Below, piece by piece: positions 8,034 through 19,978 of a DNA stretch of 21,706 nucleotides (within the stretch, counting starts at the first letter, position 1; each line of letters opens with the position of its first letter). A program made the translations under genes and the position numbers. The stretch comes from Sulfuritalea sp. (GTDB lineage: Bacteria; Pseudomonadota; Gammaproteobacteria; Burkholderiales; Rhodocyclaceae): assembly GCA_023229545.1 (NCBI GenBank), contig JALNZB010000042.1:1-21706 (forward strand), written 5' to 3'. The notes under the pieces were generated by a model. It had not been told where the DNA came from. It saw only the letters and a list, made by a program, of their open reading frames with translations, and made no database searches.

Positions 8034-9140
8034 TTGTCCCGGCGCAGCGAAGTCGGCAGAATCGGCAAAGTGACACACGGCGCACGCACCCATCTGACTC
8101 TTTACCTGACCAGCGGTTATGTACTGCTGATCATCTATGCGAGTTTGTATCCCCTGGCCGGCTGGCACGACAGCGGCGGCAATCCGTTGGCATTTCTCGG
8201 CGCGGCGTGGCCGCGCTACTGGACCGCCTTCGATCTGGCGATCAACGTCATCGCCTACCTGCCCTTCGGCTTCTTCTGGACTGCGGCACTGCGCCGCCGC
8301 CTGACTCCGCTCTCGGCGTGGCTGGTGGCGACTTTGCTTGGCGCCGGCATCAGCTTTGTCCTGGAACTGGTGCAGAACTATCTGCCGAGCCGGGTGTCCA
8401 CCAACCTCGACCTGGCCTGCAATGCCGCCGGCGCCCTGCTCGGCGGCCTGATCGGCGCCCGCTGGGGCGTCCGCGCGCTGGATGACGGACGTCTCGCGCG
8501 CTGGCGGCAGCGGATGATGATGCACACCTATGGCGTCGACGTCGGCGTGCTGTTGATCGCCGCCTGGTTGATGACCCAGTTGTCGCCCGAAACCCTGCTG
8601 TTCGGCAGCGGCAACCTGCGCCAGATGCTCGATTTGCCGCCAGTCCAGCCCTTTCTGGCCGAGCGCTTCGTCAGCCTCGAAACTGTCATTGCCGCCGCCG
8701 GCCTGCTGGCGGCGGGCCTGATCGTCACGCTGCTGCTGCGCCGGAATGCCCGTCTGCTCACCGGCGGCCTGCTGCTCACCGCACTGCTGATCAAGACACT
8801 GGCGCATGCGCTGCTGATGGGACCGGCGTCGGCTGTGGCGTGGATCACGCCGGGCAACGCCACCGGCATCGCGATCGGCCTGGCGTTGTGGTGGAGCGCC
8901 TCCTTCCTGGTGTTTTCGCTGCAACGCGCCGTGGCCGCGCTGGCGCTGCTGTTTGCCACCGTCATGGTCAATGTCGCGCCGGAGAATCCTTATCTGCTCA
9001 ATATGCTGCAAGTCTGGAATTCGGGGCAATTCCTCAACTTCAACGGCCTGACGCGACTGATCTGTTCGCTGTGGCCTTTCCTCGCCCTGCCCTGGCTGAT
9101 GATCTACCGTCCGGAACAATACGATGCGCTCGATTACTGA
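8034..9140 (+). CDS. VanZ-family integral membrane protein
   Basis: A 368-residue multi-helix membrane protein whose first half matches the VanZ-like domain: VLLIIYASLYPLAGW early, DLAINVIAYLPFGFF, then LELVQNYLPSRVSTNLDLACNA with the family's acidic and asparagine positions within helices. The second half adds about six more hydrophobic segments. VanZ was first described for low-level teicoplanin resistance, but most chromosomal homologues have no defined role. The TTG at 8034 gives the longest frame; GTG 8070 (MTHGARTHLTLYL) is an equally plausible start, and neither has a good Shine-Dalgarno. It follows the protease after 15 bp and its end overlaps the MazG-like gene by 17 bp. Confidence 0.8.
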   Translation: MSRRSEVGRIGKVTHGARTHLTLYLTSGYVLLIIYASLYPLAGWHDSGGNPLAFLGAAWPRYWTAFDLAINVIAYLPFGFFWTAALRRRLTPLSAWLVATLLGAGISFVLELVQNYLPSRVSTNLDLACNAAGALLGGLIGARWGVRALDDGRLARWRQRMMMHTYGVDVGVLLIAAWLMTQLSPETLLFGSGNLRQMLDLPPVQPFLAERFVSLETVIAAAGLLAAGLIVTLLLRRNARLLTGGLLLTALLIKTLAHALLMGPASAVAWITPGNATGIAIGLALWWSASFLVFSLQRAVAALALLFATVMVNVAPENPYLLNMLQVWNSGQFLNFNGLTRLICSLWPFLALPWLMIYRPEQYDALDY

Positions 9141-9447
9141 CCTCACCACCCTGCGCGATGCGCTGCGGGACTTCTGCGCCGAACGCGACTGGCATCGCTA
9201 TCACACGCCGAAGAACCTCGTCATGGCGCTCTCCGTCGAAGCCGCCGAACTGGTCGAACACTTCCAGTGGGCGACGCCCGAGGAAAGCCAGAACCTGCCT
9301 GCCGAAAAACGCGCCGAGGTCGCCGACGAAATCGCCGACGTGCTGATCTATCTCACCGAACTGGCCGACGTGCTGGGCATCGATCCGATTGCGGCAGCGC
9401 GCGAGAAGATAGTCAAGAACGCGGTCAAATATCCGCCCCCTCTATAA
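9124..9447 (+). CDS. MazG-like nucleotide pyrophosphohydrolase
   Basis: A 107-residue all-alpha NTP pyrophosphatase-type protein. The Mg2+-binding acidic residues are visible as E39-x2-E42 in ALSVEAAELVEHFQW and E69-x2-D72 in EVADEIADVLIYL. The pattern and length fit the short MazG/dCTPase (RS21-C6-like) group, which hydrolyses non-canonical or surplus nucleoside triphosphates to monophosphate and pyrophosphate to clean the nucleotide pool. The preferred nucleotide is not predictable. The ATG lies within the 3' end of the VanZ gene (17-bp overlap), implying translational coupling. Its stop codon overlaps a TATAAT hexamer that may serve the next gene. Confidence 0.88.
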   Translation: MRSITDLTTLRDALRDFCAERDWHRYHTPKNLVMALSVEAAELVEHFQWATPEESQNLPAEKRAEVADEIADVLIYLTELADVLGIDPIAAAREKIVKNAVKYPPPL

Positions 9448-9448
9448 T
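9443..9448 (+). promoter_or_regulatory. Possible -10 box before the ferredoxin gene
   Basis: An exact TATAAT hexamer spans the MazG-like stop codon, 33 bp ahead of the ferredoxin ATG, in the only non-coding gap (34 bp) in this part of the gene string. No convincing -35 hexamer is present 16-18 bp upstream, so this is a weak call. Confidence 0.3.
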
Positions 9449-9481
9449 TCCGGCACCCGCCAGCGACCGAAAGCCCATGCC

Positions 9482-9793
9482 ATGAGCCATTTCCAGCATC
9501 ACGTGTTTTTCTGCACCAACCAGCGCGAGGCGGGCGAAGCCTGCTGCAACAATCACGGCGCCACCGACATGCGCGCCTACGCCAAGGACCGGCTCAAGGC
9601 GCTGGGCAAGAAGGTGCCGGGCAATGTGCGCATCAATACCGCCGGCTGCATGGATCACTGCGAACAGGGGCCGGTCATCGTGATCTATCCCGAGGCGGTC
9701 TGGTACACCTACGTCGATAAGCAGGACATTGACGAGATCATCGATGAACACCTGGTTCACGGTCGCATCGTCGAACGACTGAAGATCGACTGA
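9482..9793 (+). CDS. Thioredoxin-fold 2Fe-2S ferredoxin
   Basis: A 103-residue (2Fe-2S) ferredoxin of the thioredoxin-like (NuoE/Shethna-related) type. Cysteines are at C11 (HVFFCTNQ), C21-C22 (GEACCNNHG), and C56 and C60 (NTAGCMDHCEQGPV), the family arrangement for ligating one 2Fe-2S cluster. The VIYPEAVWYTYVDKQDIDEIIDEHL tail region is also typical of this family. It would act as a cytoplasmic electron carrier, but its partner is not evident here. The ATG at 9482 is preceded by only a poor ribosome binding site. The hydrolase starts 3 bp after its stop, so the two are almost certainly co-transcribed. Confidence 0.9.
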   Translation: MSHFQHHVFFCTNQREAGEACCNNHGATDMRAYAKDRLKALGKKVPGNVRINTAGCMDHCEQGPVIVIYPEAVWYTYVDKQDIDEIIDEHLVHGRIVERLKID

Positions 9794-9796
9794 GTC

Positions 9797-10429
9797 GTGT
9801 CGCGACATGAGCGACTCCTGGTCGACGGGCCGGGCGGCAAGATCGAGGTGTTCGTCGAGGAACACGACAAGCCGCAAGGCATCGCGCTGATCGCCCATCC
9901 GCATCCGCTGTTCGGCGGCACGGCGGACAACAAGGTGGTGACCACGCTGGCGCGCGTTTTTCGCGAGCGCGGCTGCATTACCCTGCGACCGAATTTTCGC
10001 GGCGTCGGCGGCTCCGAAGGCGAGCATGACCACGGCAATGCCGAGACCGAAGATCTGCTGGCGCTGCATGCCTGGGCGAGGGCAAGGTACGCGGCGCTGC
10101 CAATCTATCTGGCTGGTTTTTCCTTTGGCGCCTATGTCATCGCGCGTCTGGCGCAGCGTCTCGCCGCCGCCGGCGATCCCGCTCGCTGGCTGGTTCTGAT
10201 CGGCACCGCAGCCGGCTTTGTCGAAGGCGCGCGCCGCTATGACACCGGAGCGGTGGCGCCCGACACGCTGGTAATCCATGGCGCTGCGGACGAAACCGTG
10301 CGCCTCGAAAATGTTCTGGCGTGGGCCGAGCCGCTGGAGTTGCCGGTCGTCGTCGTGCCCGGCGCCGACCACTTCTTCCACCGCCGCCTGCATCTGATCC
10401 GCGACATAGTCCAGCGCGCCTGGCGATAG
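9797..10429 (+). CDS. Alpha/beta hydrolase
   Basis: A 210-residue compact alpha/beta-hydrolase of the dienelactone-hydrolase-like, OsmC-unrelated cytosolic group. The nucleophile elbow is GFSFG with S109, the acid is D165 in HGAADETV and the histidine is H192 in GADHFFH, so the catalytic triad is complete. HPHPLFGGTADNKVV and RPNFRGVGGSEG are characteristic of bacterial hydrolases commonly found beside small ferredoxins. Substrate unknown. The GTG start at 9797 is the only in-frame choice giving the correct N-terminus and lies 3 bp after the ferredoxin stop. IS remnants begin 34 bp after the stop codon. Confidence 0.87.
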   Translation: MSRHERLLVDGPGGKIEVFVEEHDKPQGIALIAHPHPLFGGTADNKVVTTLARVFRERGCITLRPNFRGVGGSEGEHDHGNAETEDLLALHAWARARYAALPIYLAGFSFGAYVIARLAQRLAAAGDPARWLVLIGTAAGFVEGARRYDTGAVAPDTLVIHGAADETVRLENVLAWAEPLELPVVVVPGADHFFHRRLHLIRDIVQRAWR

Positions 10430-10467
10430 CGGTTCACCATGCCGAATGATGTCGGGCAGACTGCTAG

Positions 10468-10824
10468 TCTTACTGCGTCATTAATCATATCTACTCGCGC
10501 CGCAGCAAGGACACCGCTGAAGTCTGCAGGGCCGCAGTGTCAGACCACTCGGAATTAGCCACAAAGTGATGCAGCGACTGGTGCTTGGCCGCGACATGAA
10601 GCGGGTCAGAACAGGCCGCCAGCGGTTCAACGCTCTTGCGCGCGATCGGCAGCATCAAGCCCCGGCAGTAGTCCTTCAAGCCAGTGCTCCGATCCACATG
10701 CCCCAACACTTCGCACAAATGTTCAAGATAACGCTCAAATTCCCCCAGATTTCTCATCACAACCTCCCGCCGACATGGAATGAATACTTATCGGCAGGGT
10801 TTCAGTTAATTTGACACAGTAAGA
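10468..10824 (-). mobile_element. Internally deleted IS701-like element with terminal inverted repeats (357 bp)
   Basis: TCTTACTGCGTCA at 10468-10480 and TGACACAGTAAGA at 10812-10824 are inverted repeats with one mismatch in 13 bp; the match extends outward through TAG to 15 of 16. Flanks are CTAG on the left (10464-10467) and CTAT on the right (10825-10828), close to the 4-bp YTAR target duplication known for the IS701 family. Inside is only the 5' part of a transposase gene. The element therefore looks like a non-autonomous, MITE-like deletion derivative. It sits exactly where the IS66 reading frame to its right is interrupted. Confidence 0.72.
10491..10760 (-). pseudogene. IS701-family transposase, N-terminal fragment
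   Basis: Read on the minus strand, the ATG at 10757 (GGAGG five bases upstream, so the original translation start survives) begins MRNLGEFERYLEHLCEVLG. YCRGLMLPIARKSVEP and HQSLHHFVANSEWSD follow, the usual N-terminal pattern of IS701-type DDE transposases. Homology stops at about position 10525 after SDTAALQ; the next dozen residues to the stop at 10491 are out of family. The DDE catalytic core is absent, so the protein cannot transpose DNA itself. About 75 residues remain of a protein normally near 400. Confidence 0.72.
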
Positions 10825-11291
10825 CTATGCACCTTGCCACAACTGCAACGTGCTTCGAAAACCTGATGTTCGGTCACCACGTGATGCTGAGCTGAAATAT
10901 CGAACACTTGGCGAGTCTCGACCACTACTGCATCGATCAAGGGGCGGTCACAGGCGTCACAGTATCTCGGCGGACCATGAGCTTCAATTTGATCGGGGTG
11001 CGCTACCTTCCTCAGGGTGTGACCGGGGTGACCTTTCTGGCCGCCCGTGGGCTTCTGTCCCGCCTTGCGTTGCGACTTCGGCTTGGGCCTGTTCAGTCCG
11101 TCCGAGGACGACGGCTTGCTGGAGTTGCGGCTGTTCTGCGCCAAGCGCCCTTCCAGTTCGGCAACCTTGGACGTCAGTGCGGCAACTTGCTCCGACAATT
11201 GCCAAACCAGCGCTCGCAACGACCACAGCTCGCAAATCAGTCCGTCTTTCTCGGCAACGCTGAGTCGATCAAGATCGGGCAGTTCATCCAT
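10806..11291 (-). pseudogene. IS66-family transposase (TnpC), N-terminal fragment
   Basis: A 161-residue open frame with the typical IS66 start. A coiled coil at about 25-52 (LVWQLSEQVAALTSKVAELE) is followed by a polar basic linker (NSSKPSSSDG to GQKGHPGHT) and the zinc-finger IS66 domain with CDAC and CSC cysteine clusters ending in CGKVH. After that the frame runs into the inverted repeat of the IS701-like element (SLTVSN then stop). The catalytic domain is missing. GAGAGGG just ahead of ATG 11291 looks like an intact ribosome binding site. The piece retains the half of the protein that is missing from the fragment at 108-575, and is on the same strand. Confidence 0.88.
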
Positions 11292-11368
11292 GCCCTCTCT
11301 TATCGGCTTCCACTGCCGTTCCTCAAACCCGGAGTAGCCATGCTATTCAGGCCTACCTGAGTAGTTAC
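11292..11368 (-). mobile_element. Probable IS66 left-end sequence, ending at 11368
   Basis: Reading minus from 11368, the sequence starts GTAACTACTCAGG, and IS66-family termini commonly begin GTAA. The distance to the transposase ATG (77 bp) fits IS66 members that carry only the transposase gene. The opposite end of the element is not present, so the inverted repeat cannot be tested. Positions 11369-11517, up to the propionyl-CoA carboxylase stop, hold no gene I recognise and no clear terminator. Confidence 0.5.
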
Positions 11369-11517
11369 GATTTTTTTGTCTCGGCTCGACACGCGCGACG
11401 GCTTGTCTTCCCCATGATCCACCGAGTGGATAAAGGTTCGCCTGGCGGGTGAGTCCCAGCATTCCCATTGCGGGTACGCACCCAGAAAGTCGGCGCTGAC
11501 GCAACGGCGAGCCGTGC

Positions 11518-13503
<1,986 letters not shown>

Positions 13504-13519
13504 GTTTGCTCTCCGGCGC

Positions 13520-15052
<1,533 letters not shown>

Positions 15053-15060
15053 GAAAATAA

Positions 15061-15065
15061 CCTCC
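15061..15065 (-). promoter_or_regulatory. Strong Shine-Dalgarno that fixes the pccB start
   Basis: CCTCC on the plus strand is GGAGG on the minus strand, 8 bp before ATG 15052 and inside the 25-bp gap after the meaB stop. It supports the 510-residue form of the beta subunit over the longer frame. Confidence 0.8.
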
Positions 15066-15077
15066 AATGGGGCAGAA

Positions 15078-16091
15078 CTAGGACTCGCGGTTCGCCAGAT
15101 CAAGCAGATGCCGCGCCGCCGCCGCCGGCGTGGTCGTGCCGGCTTCGACGGCAACCGATAGTTTGGCCAGGGCGGACTTCACGCCGGGGTGCCCGCGAAA
15201 ATGGCTGCGCAAGCCGGAATCGATTTGCTGCCACATCCACTCCAGCGCCTGGCGTCGTCGCCGCGCCTCGAATTCGCCGCTGGTCGTCAGCGCACACCTG
15301 AATGTTTCGATGACCTGCCAGAATTCGGCGAGGCCGTCCTTCTTTGTTGCCGACAGGGTCAGCACCGGCGGTTGCCAGTGGGCGGAGGCCGGACGCAGCA
15401 TGGACAAGGCCGAACGCATTTGCGTTGCGGCAAGCTGCGCCGCCGTCGGGTCGATGTCGGCCTTGTTGAAAACCACCAAGTCGGCGAGCTCCATGATGCC
15501 TTTCTTGATCGCCTGCAACTCGTCGCCGGCATTCGGCAGCATCAACAGGACGAATGCATCGGTCATGCCCGCGACAGCCGTTTCCGACTGGCCGACGCCG
15601 ACCGTCTCGACAATGATGATGTCGTAACCAGCGGCCTCGCACAGCAAAATGGCTTCACGCGTATGTTCGGCCACGCCGCCGAGGCTGCCGGACGCGGGCG
15701 ACGGCCGGATGAAGGCCTCCGGGCGCTGCCAGAGCAATCCCATGCGGGTCTTGTCGCCAAGAATTGAGCCGCCGGTGACGCTTGAGGAAGGATCGACCGC
15801 GAGCACGGCGACGCGATGGCCGCCTTCGATCAGGAACATGCCCAGCGCCTCGATGAAGGTCGACTTCCCCACCCCCGGCACGCCCGAAATGCCGATACGC
15901 AGCGAGCAACCGGCATGCGGCAACACTGCTTCGAGCAGTTTCCGGGCGCGCTGGCGATGCTCGGCACGCGTCGATTCCACTAGGGTGATCGCCTTGGCCA
16001 GGTCGCGCCGGTTGCCGGCAAGTAAACCGTCGATCAGCGACGCGTCCTGGGCACTCACGCTGACGTGACCCACTTCGGGCATGGACTGCAT
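15078..16091 (-). CDS. meaB: Methylmalonyl-CoA mutase-associated G-protein chaperone (MeaB/ArgK family)
   Basis: A 337-residue GTPase of the SIMIBI class. From ATG 16091 the P-loop is GVPGVGKST at 70-78, the Walker B/switch region includes VDPSSSVTGGSILGDKTRM and IVETVGVGQSE, and base recognition is by NKAD in VVFNKADID. MeaB-type chaperones gate loading of adenosylcobalamin onto methylmalonyl-CoA mutase and protect it from inactivation. Older databases name them ArgK. It lies directly behind the mutase gene (stop at 16099, 7 bp apart), as expected for its partner. ATG 16082 is an alternative start three codons later. The open frame extends to 16148, but that would overlap the mutase by 50 bp. 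Confidence 0.93.
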   Translation of the reverse strand: MQSMPEVGHVSVSAQDASLIDGLLAGNRRDLAKAITLVESTRAEHRQRARKLLEAVLPHAGCSLRIGISGVPGVGKSTFIEALGMFLIEGGHRVAVLAVDPSSSVTGGSILGDKTRMGLLWQRPEAFIRPSPASGSLGGVAEHTREAILLCEAAGYDIIIVETVGVGQSETAVAGMTDAFVLLMLPNAGDELQAIKKGIMELADLVVFNKADIDPTAAQLAATQMRSALSMLRPASAHWQPPVLTLSATKKDGLAEFWQVIETFRCALTTSGEFEARRRRQALEWMWQQIDSGLRSHFRGHPGVKSALAKLSVAVEAGTTTPAAAARHLLDLANRES

Positions 16092-16098
16092 GGAAAGG

Positions 16099-18264
<2,166 letters not shown>

Positions 18265-18312
18265 GTCTCTTCCTTCCAAGACGCTTGACTTCCTGACGAG
18301 GAGCCATGATAC

Positions 18313-18334
18313 TGCATTCATAATTATGAATGCA
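18313..18334. promoter_or_regulatory. Perfect 22-bp palindrome, probable GntR-family operator
   Basis: The left half TGCATTCATAA (18313-18323) is followed directly by its exact reverse complement TTATGAATGCA (18324-18334). It lies in the 61-bp gap between the mutase and regulator genes, 48 bp upstream of the mutase ATG, and overlaps the regulator ATG at 18326. FCD-type GntR proteins bind as dimers to short palindromes near their own promoters, so this is the obvious candidate operator for both genes. Each arm contains CATAAT, near a -10 consensus on its strand. Binding itself is inference. Confidence 0.72.
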
Positions 18335-18997
18335 AGTCCATCGTCGCCTATTCTCGCCACACCCGCCTTGTATGAACAGGTGGCCGAGCGTCTGCGCAGC
18401 CGGATCTTCGCACACGAGCTGCCGCCCGGCAGCTGGATAGACGAGCAAGCGCTCGCACTCGAATACGGCATCAGCCGCACGCCGATGCGCGAAGCGCTGA
18501 AAGTGCTCGCCGCCGAAGGCTTGGTCGTGCTCAAGCCGCGTCGCGGCTGTTATGTCACCCAGTTGTCGGAACAGGACATCGACGAGGTCTTCCCGGTCAT
18601 GGCCTTGCTCGAAGGCCGGGTCGCCGAAGAGGCGGCGCGCCGTGCCACCAGCACCGACTTTTCTCGCCTGGCGGCGATCCACGAGGAACTCGAACGGCAT
18701 GCCGCGGTCAACGACACCGACCGCTTCTTCGAGACCAACCAGCGCTTTCACGCCGCCTTGCAGGAAATCGCCGGCAACCGCTACCTGGCGCAGTTGATCG
18801 ACGATGCGCGCAAGGTCATCAAGCTCACCCGCCGCGATTCGCTGCGGCTGGAGGGTCGCCTCAGGCAGTCGCTGGCGGAGCATCGCGAAATTCTCGAAGC
18901 GTTGCGCCTGAAAGATGCGGCCCTGGCCGGGCAGCGCATGCACGATCATCTGCTTTCCGGGCGCGCCGCGCTGGCACGGCTGGCGACCTCGATCTGA
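18326..18997 (+). CDS. GntR-family transcriptional regulator, FCD (FadR-like) domain
   Basis: A 223-residue one-component regulator. The winged helix-turn-helix covers about 15-80 (LYEQVAERLRSRIF, then LALEYGISRTPMREALKVL with the recognition helix, and GLVVLKPRRGCYVTQL). The FCD ligand-binding domain runs from about 85 to 215; its usual metal-binding positions read N-x-x-F-H (TNQRFHAAL), H in AEHREIL and H in MHDHLLSGR, so the first ligand is Asn rather than Asp. Divergent placement from the mutase operon suggests control of propionyl-CoA catabolism, probably by an acyl-CoA or carboxylate ligand, which is inference. The start ATG lies inside the palindrome and has no Shine-Dalgarno of its own; this is the only ATG giving an intact wing-helix domain. 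Confidence 0.85.
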   Translation: MNASPSSPILATPALYEQVAERLRSRIFAHELPPGSWIDEQALALEYGISRTPMREALKVLAAEGLVVLKPRRGCYVTQLSEQDIDEVFPVMALLEGRVAEEAARRATSTDFSRLAAIHEELERHAAVNDTDRFFETNQRFHAALQEIAGNRYLAQLIDDARKVIKLTRRDSLRLEGRLRQSLAEHREILEALRLKDAALAGQRMHDHLLSGRAALARLATSI

Positions 18998-19210
18998 TAA
19001 GACCGGAATTTCGCAGACGAAGTCTTCGAACTTGCCGCTGGGCGCGCGTTGACAACCGTCTGCACCAAAATTGGCTGGGTGGCCAGGCAAATAAAGGTCG
19101 AGCCCGAGCAGGGCAAACCCGGAATAGCATGAAGACCCTGCACCTATAAAGTCGGCGCCAGCGCTACGACAACCCGCTTTGCGGACTTGGAACGCCGCTT
19201 CGCAGGCAGG
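18998..19210. other. Intergenic stretch between convergent regulator and FecR genes
   Basis: These 213 bp hold no recognised gene and no clear Rho-independent terminator for either convergent gene. After the two consecutive regulator stops (TGA TAA), the same frame is open again from 19001 to a TGA near 19129 (about 42 codons) without an ATG. It may be chance or a decayed C-terminal extension; I recognise no family. Confidence 0.4.
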
Positions 19211-19978
19211 TCACATCTTGCATTCGGAACTGTCGCCCTTGCCGATGCCCTTGCCGCCGCCCTTGTTCTGCGAGATCGACGTCGGCATCGTGACCTGGAT
19301 GCCCTGTTGCGGCGGCACGACTGCCGGTGGCGTGCTGGGGTTCGCGACAAAGCCGAACTGCCCGGCGTTGATCTGCACCGTGCCGGCGCTATTGCTCATG
19401 GTGATGGCGCCATTCGTGACATCGACATGCAGCCCGTTAGGCGGCGGGCTACCGCCGGTGGTAGGCACGCCACCACAGTCGTTCTGGCATAGCAGGGCGC
19501 CGAAATGGGTGCCGCGAATGCCGATGGTCGCGGTTTCGGTCTGAAAACTGACCTTCTCGCGGTTGCGTTTGCCGATCAGGCCGGTCACCGCCCGCAGACC
19601 GCCCTTGAACATGTTCATGACGATGTTGTCACTTTCGGGCTTGGCGGCGTTGTAGGCGTAGGTCTCGATCTTCAACTGCGTACCTGGGCGCAACACCACT
19701 TCGCCGCCATCGGCGAACTTGACCCGTGCGTAGGTTTCGGCTTCCGTGCTCAGCGTATCGCCCTCGGCCACCTCGGACTTCACCGAAAGCAGCTTTCTGG
19801 TGCCGTCGGCCCGCTTGGCCGAGAGCGTTCCCGAAAGGTGCGTAACCTGCCCCGCCGTAGCGGACTGCGCGACGGGAACCCAAAGCAAGCCGAGAGCCAG
19901 CACGGCAACCGCCGCCTGCATCCTCGCGCCTACCGGCTTACGTGCACTGGGCGACTTTCTTCTGGGCTGGCTTTTCAT
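19211..19978 (-). CDS. Secreted FecR-domain protein
   Basis: A 255-residue exported protein from ATG 19978. An N-terminal basic stretch (1-19) and hydrophobic run (20-42, ending PVAQSATA) form a signal peptide. A FecR domain spans about 44-160 (GQVTHLSGTLSAKRADG, GGEVVLRPGTQLKI, TETATIGIRGTHFG). The rest is Gly/Pro/Thr-rich and ends in CKM, with C253 near the C-terminus and C164/C168 after the FecR fold. No sigma factor or TonB receptor is nearby, so a FecI/FecR iron-signalling role is unlikely; FecR domains of this sort commonly occur beside two-partner-secretion exoproteins. ATG 19921 is the alternative start but would leave an n-region without positive charge. From 19978 it overlaps the surface-protein gene by 41 bp. 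Confidence 0.8.
   Translation of the reverse strand: MKSQPRRKSPSARKPVGARMQAAVAVLALGLLWVPVAQSATAGQVTHLSGTLSAKRADGTRKLLSVKSEVAEGDTLSTEAETYARVKFADGGEVVLRPGTQLKIETYAYNAAKPESDNIVMNMFKGGLRAVTGLIGKRNREKVSFQTETATIGIRGTHFGALLCQNDCGGVPTTGGSPPPNGLHVDVTNGAITMSNSAGTVQINAGQFGFVANPSTPPAVVPPQQGIQVTMPTSISQNKGGGKGIGKGDSSECKM

Noticed and set aside
10566..11360. Plus-strand open frames across the IS region
   Set aside because: They are antisense to the IS701- and IS66-type transposase fragments, which carry the recognisable protein motifs on the minus strand.
18997..19210. Rho-independent terminator between the convergent regulator and FecR genes
   Set aside because: Only 4-5 bp stems such as GCCC-GAGCA-GGGC were found, with no T-tract on either strand.
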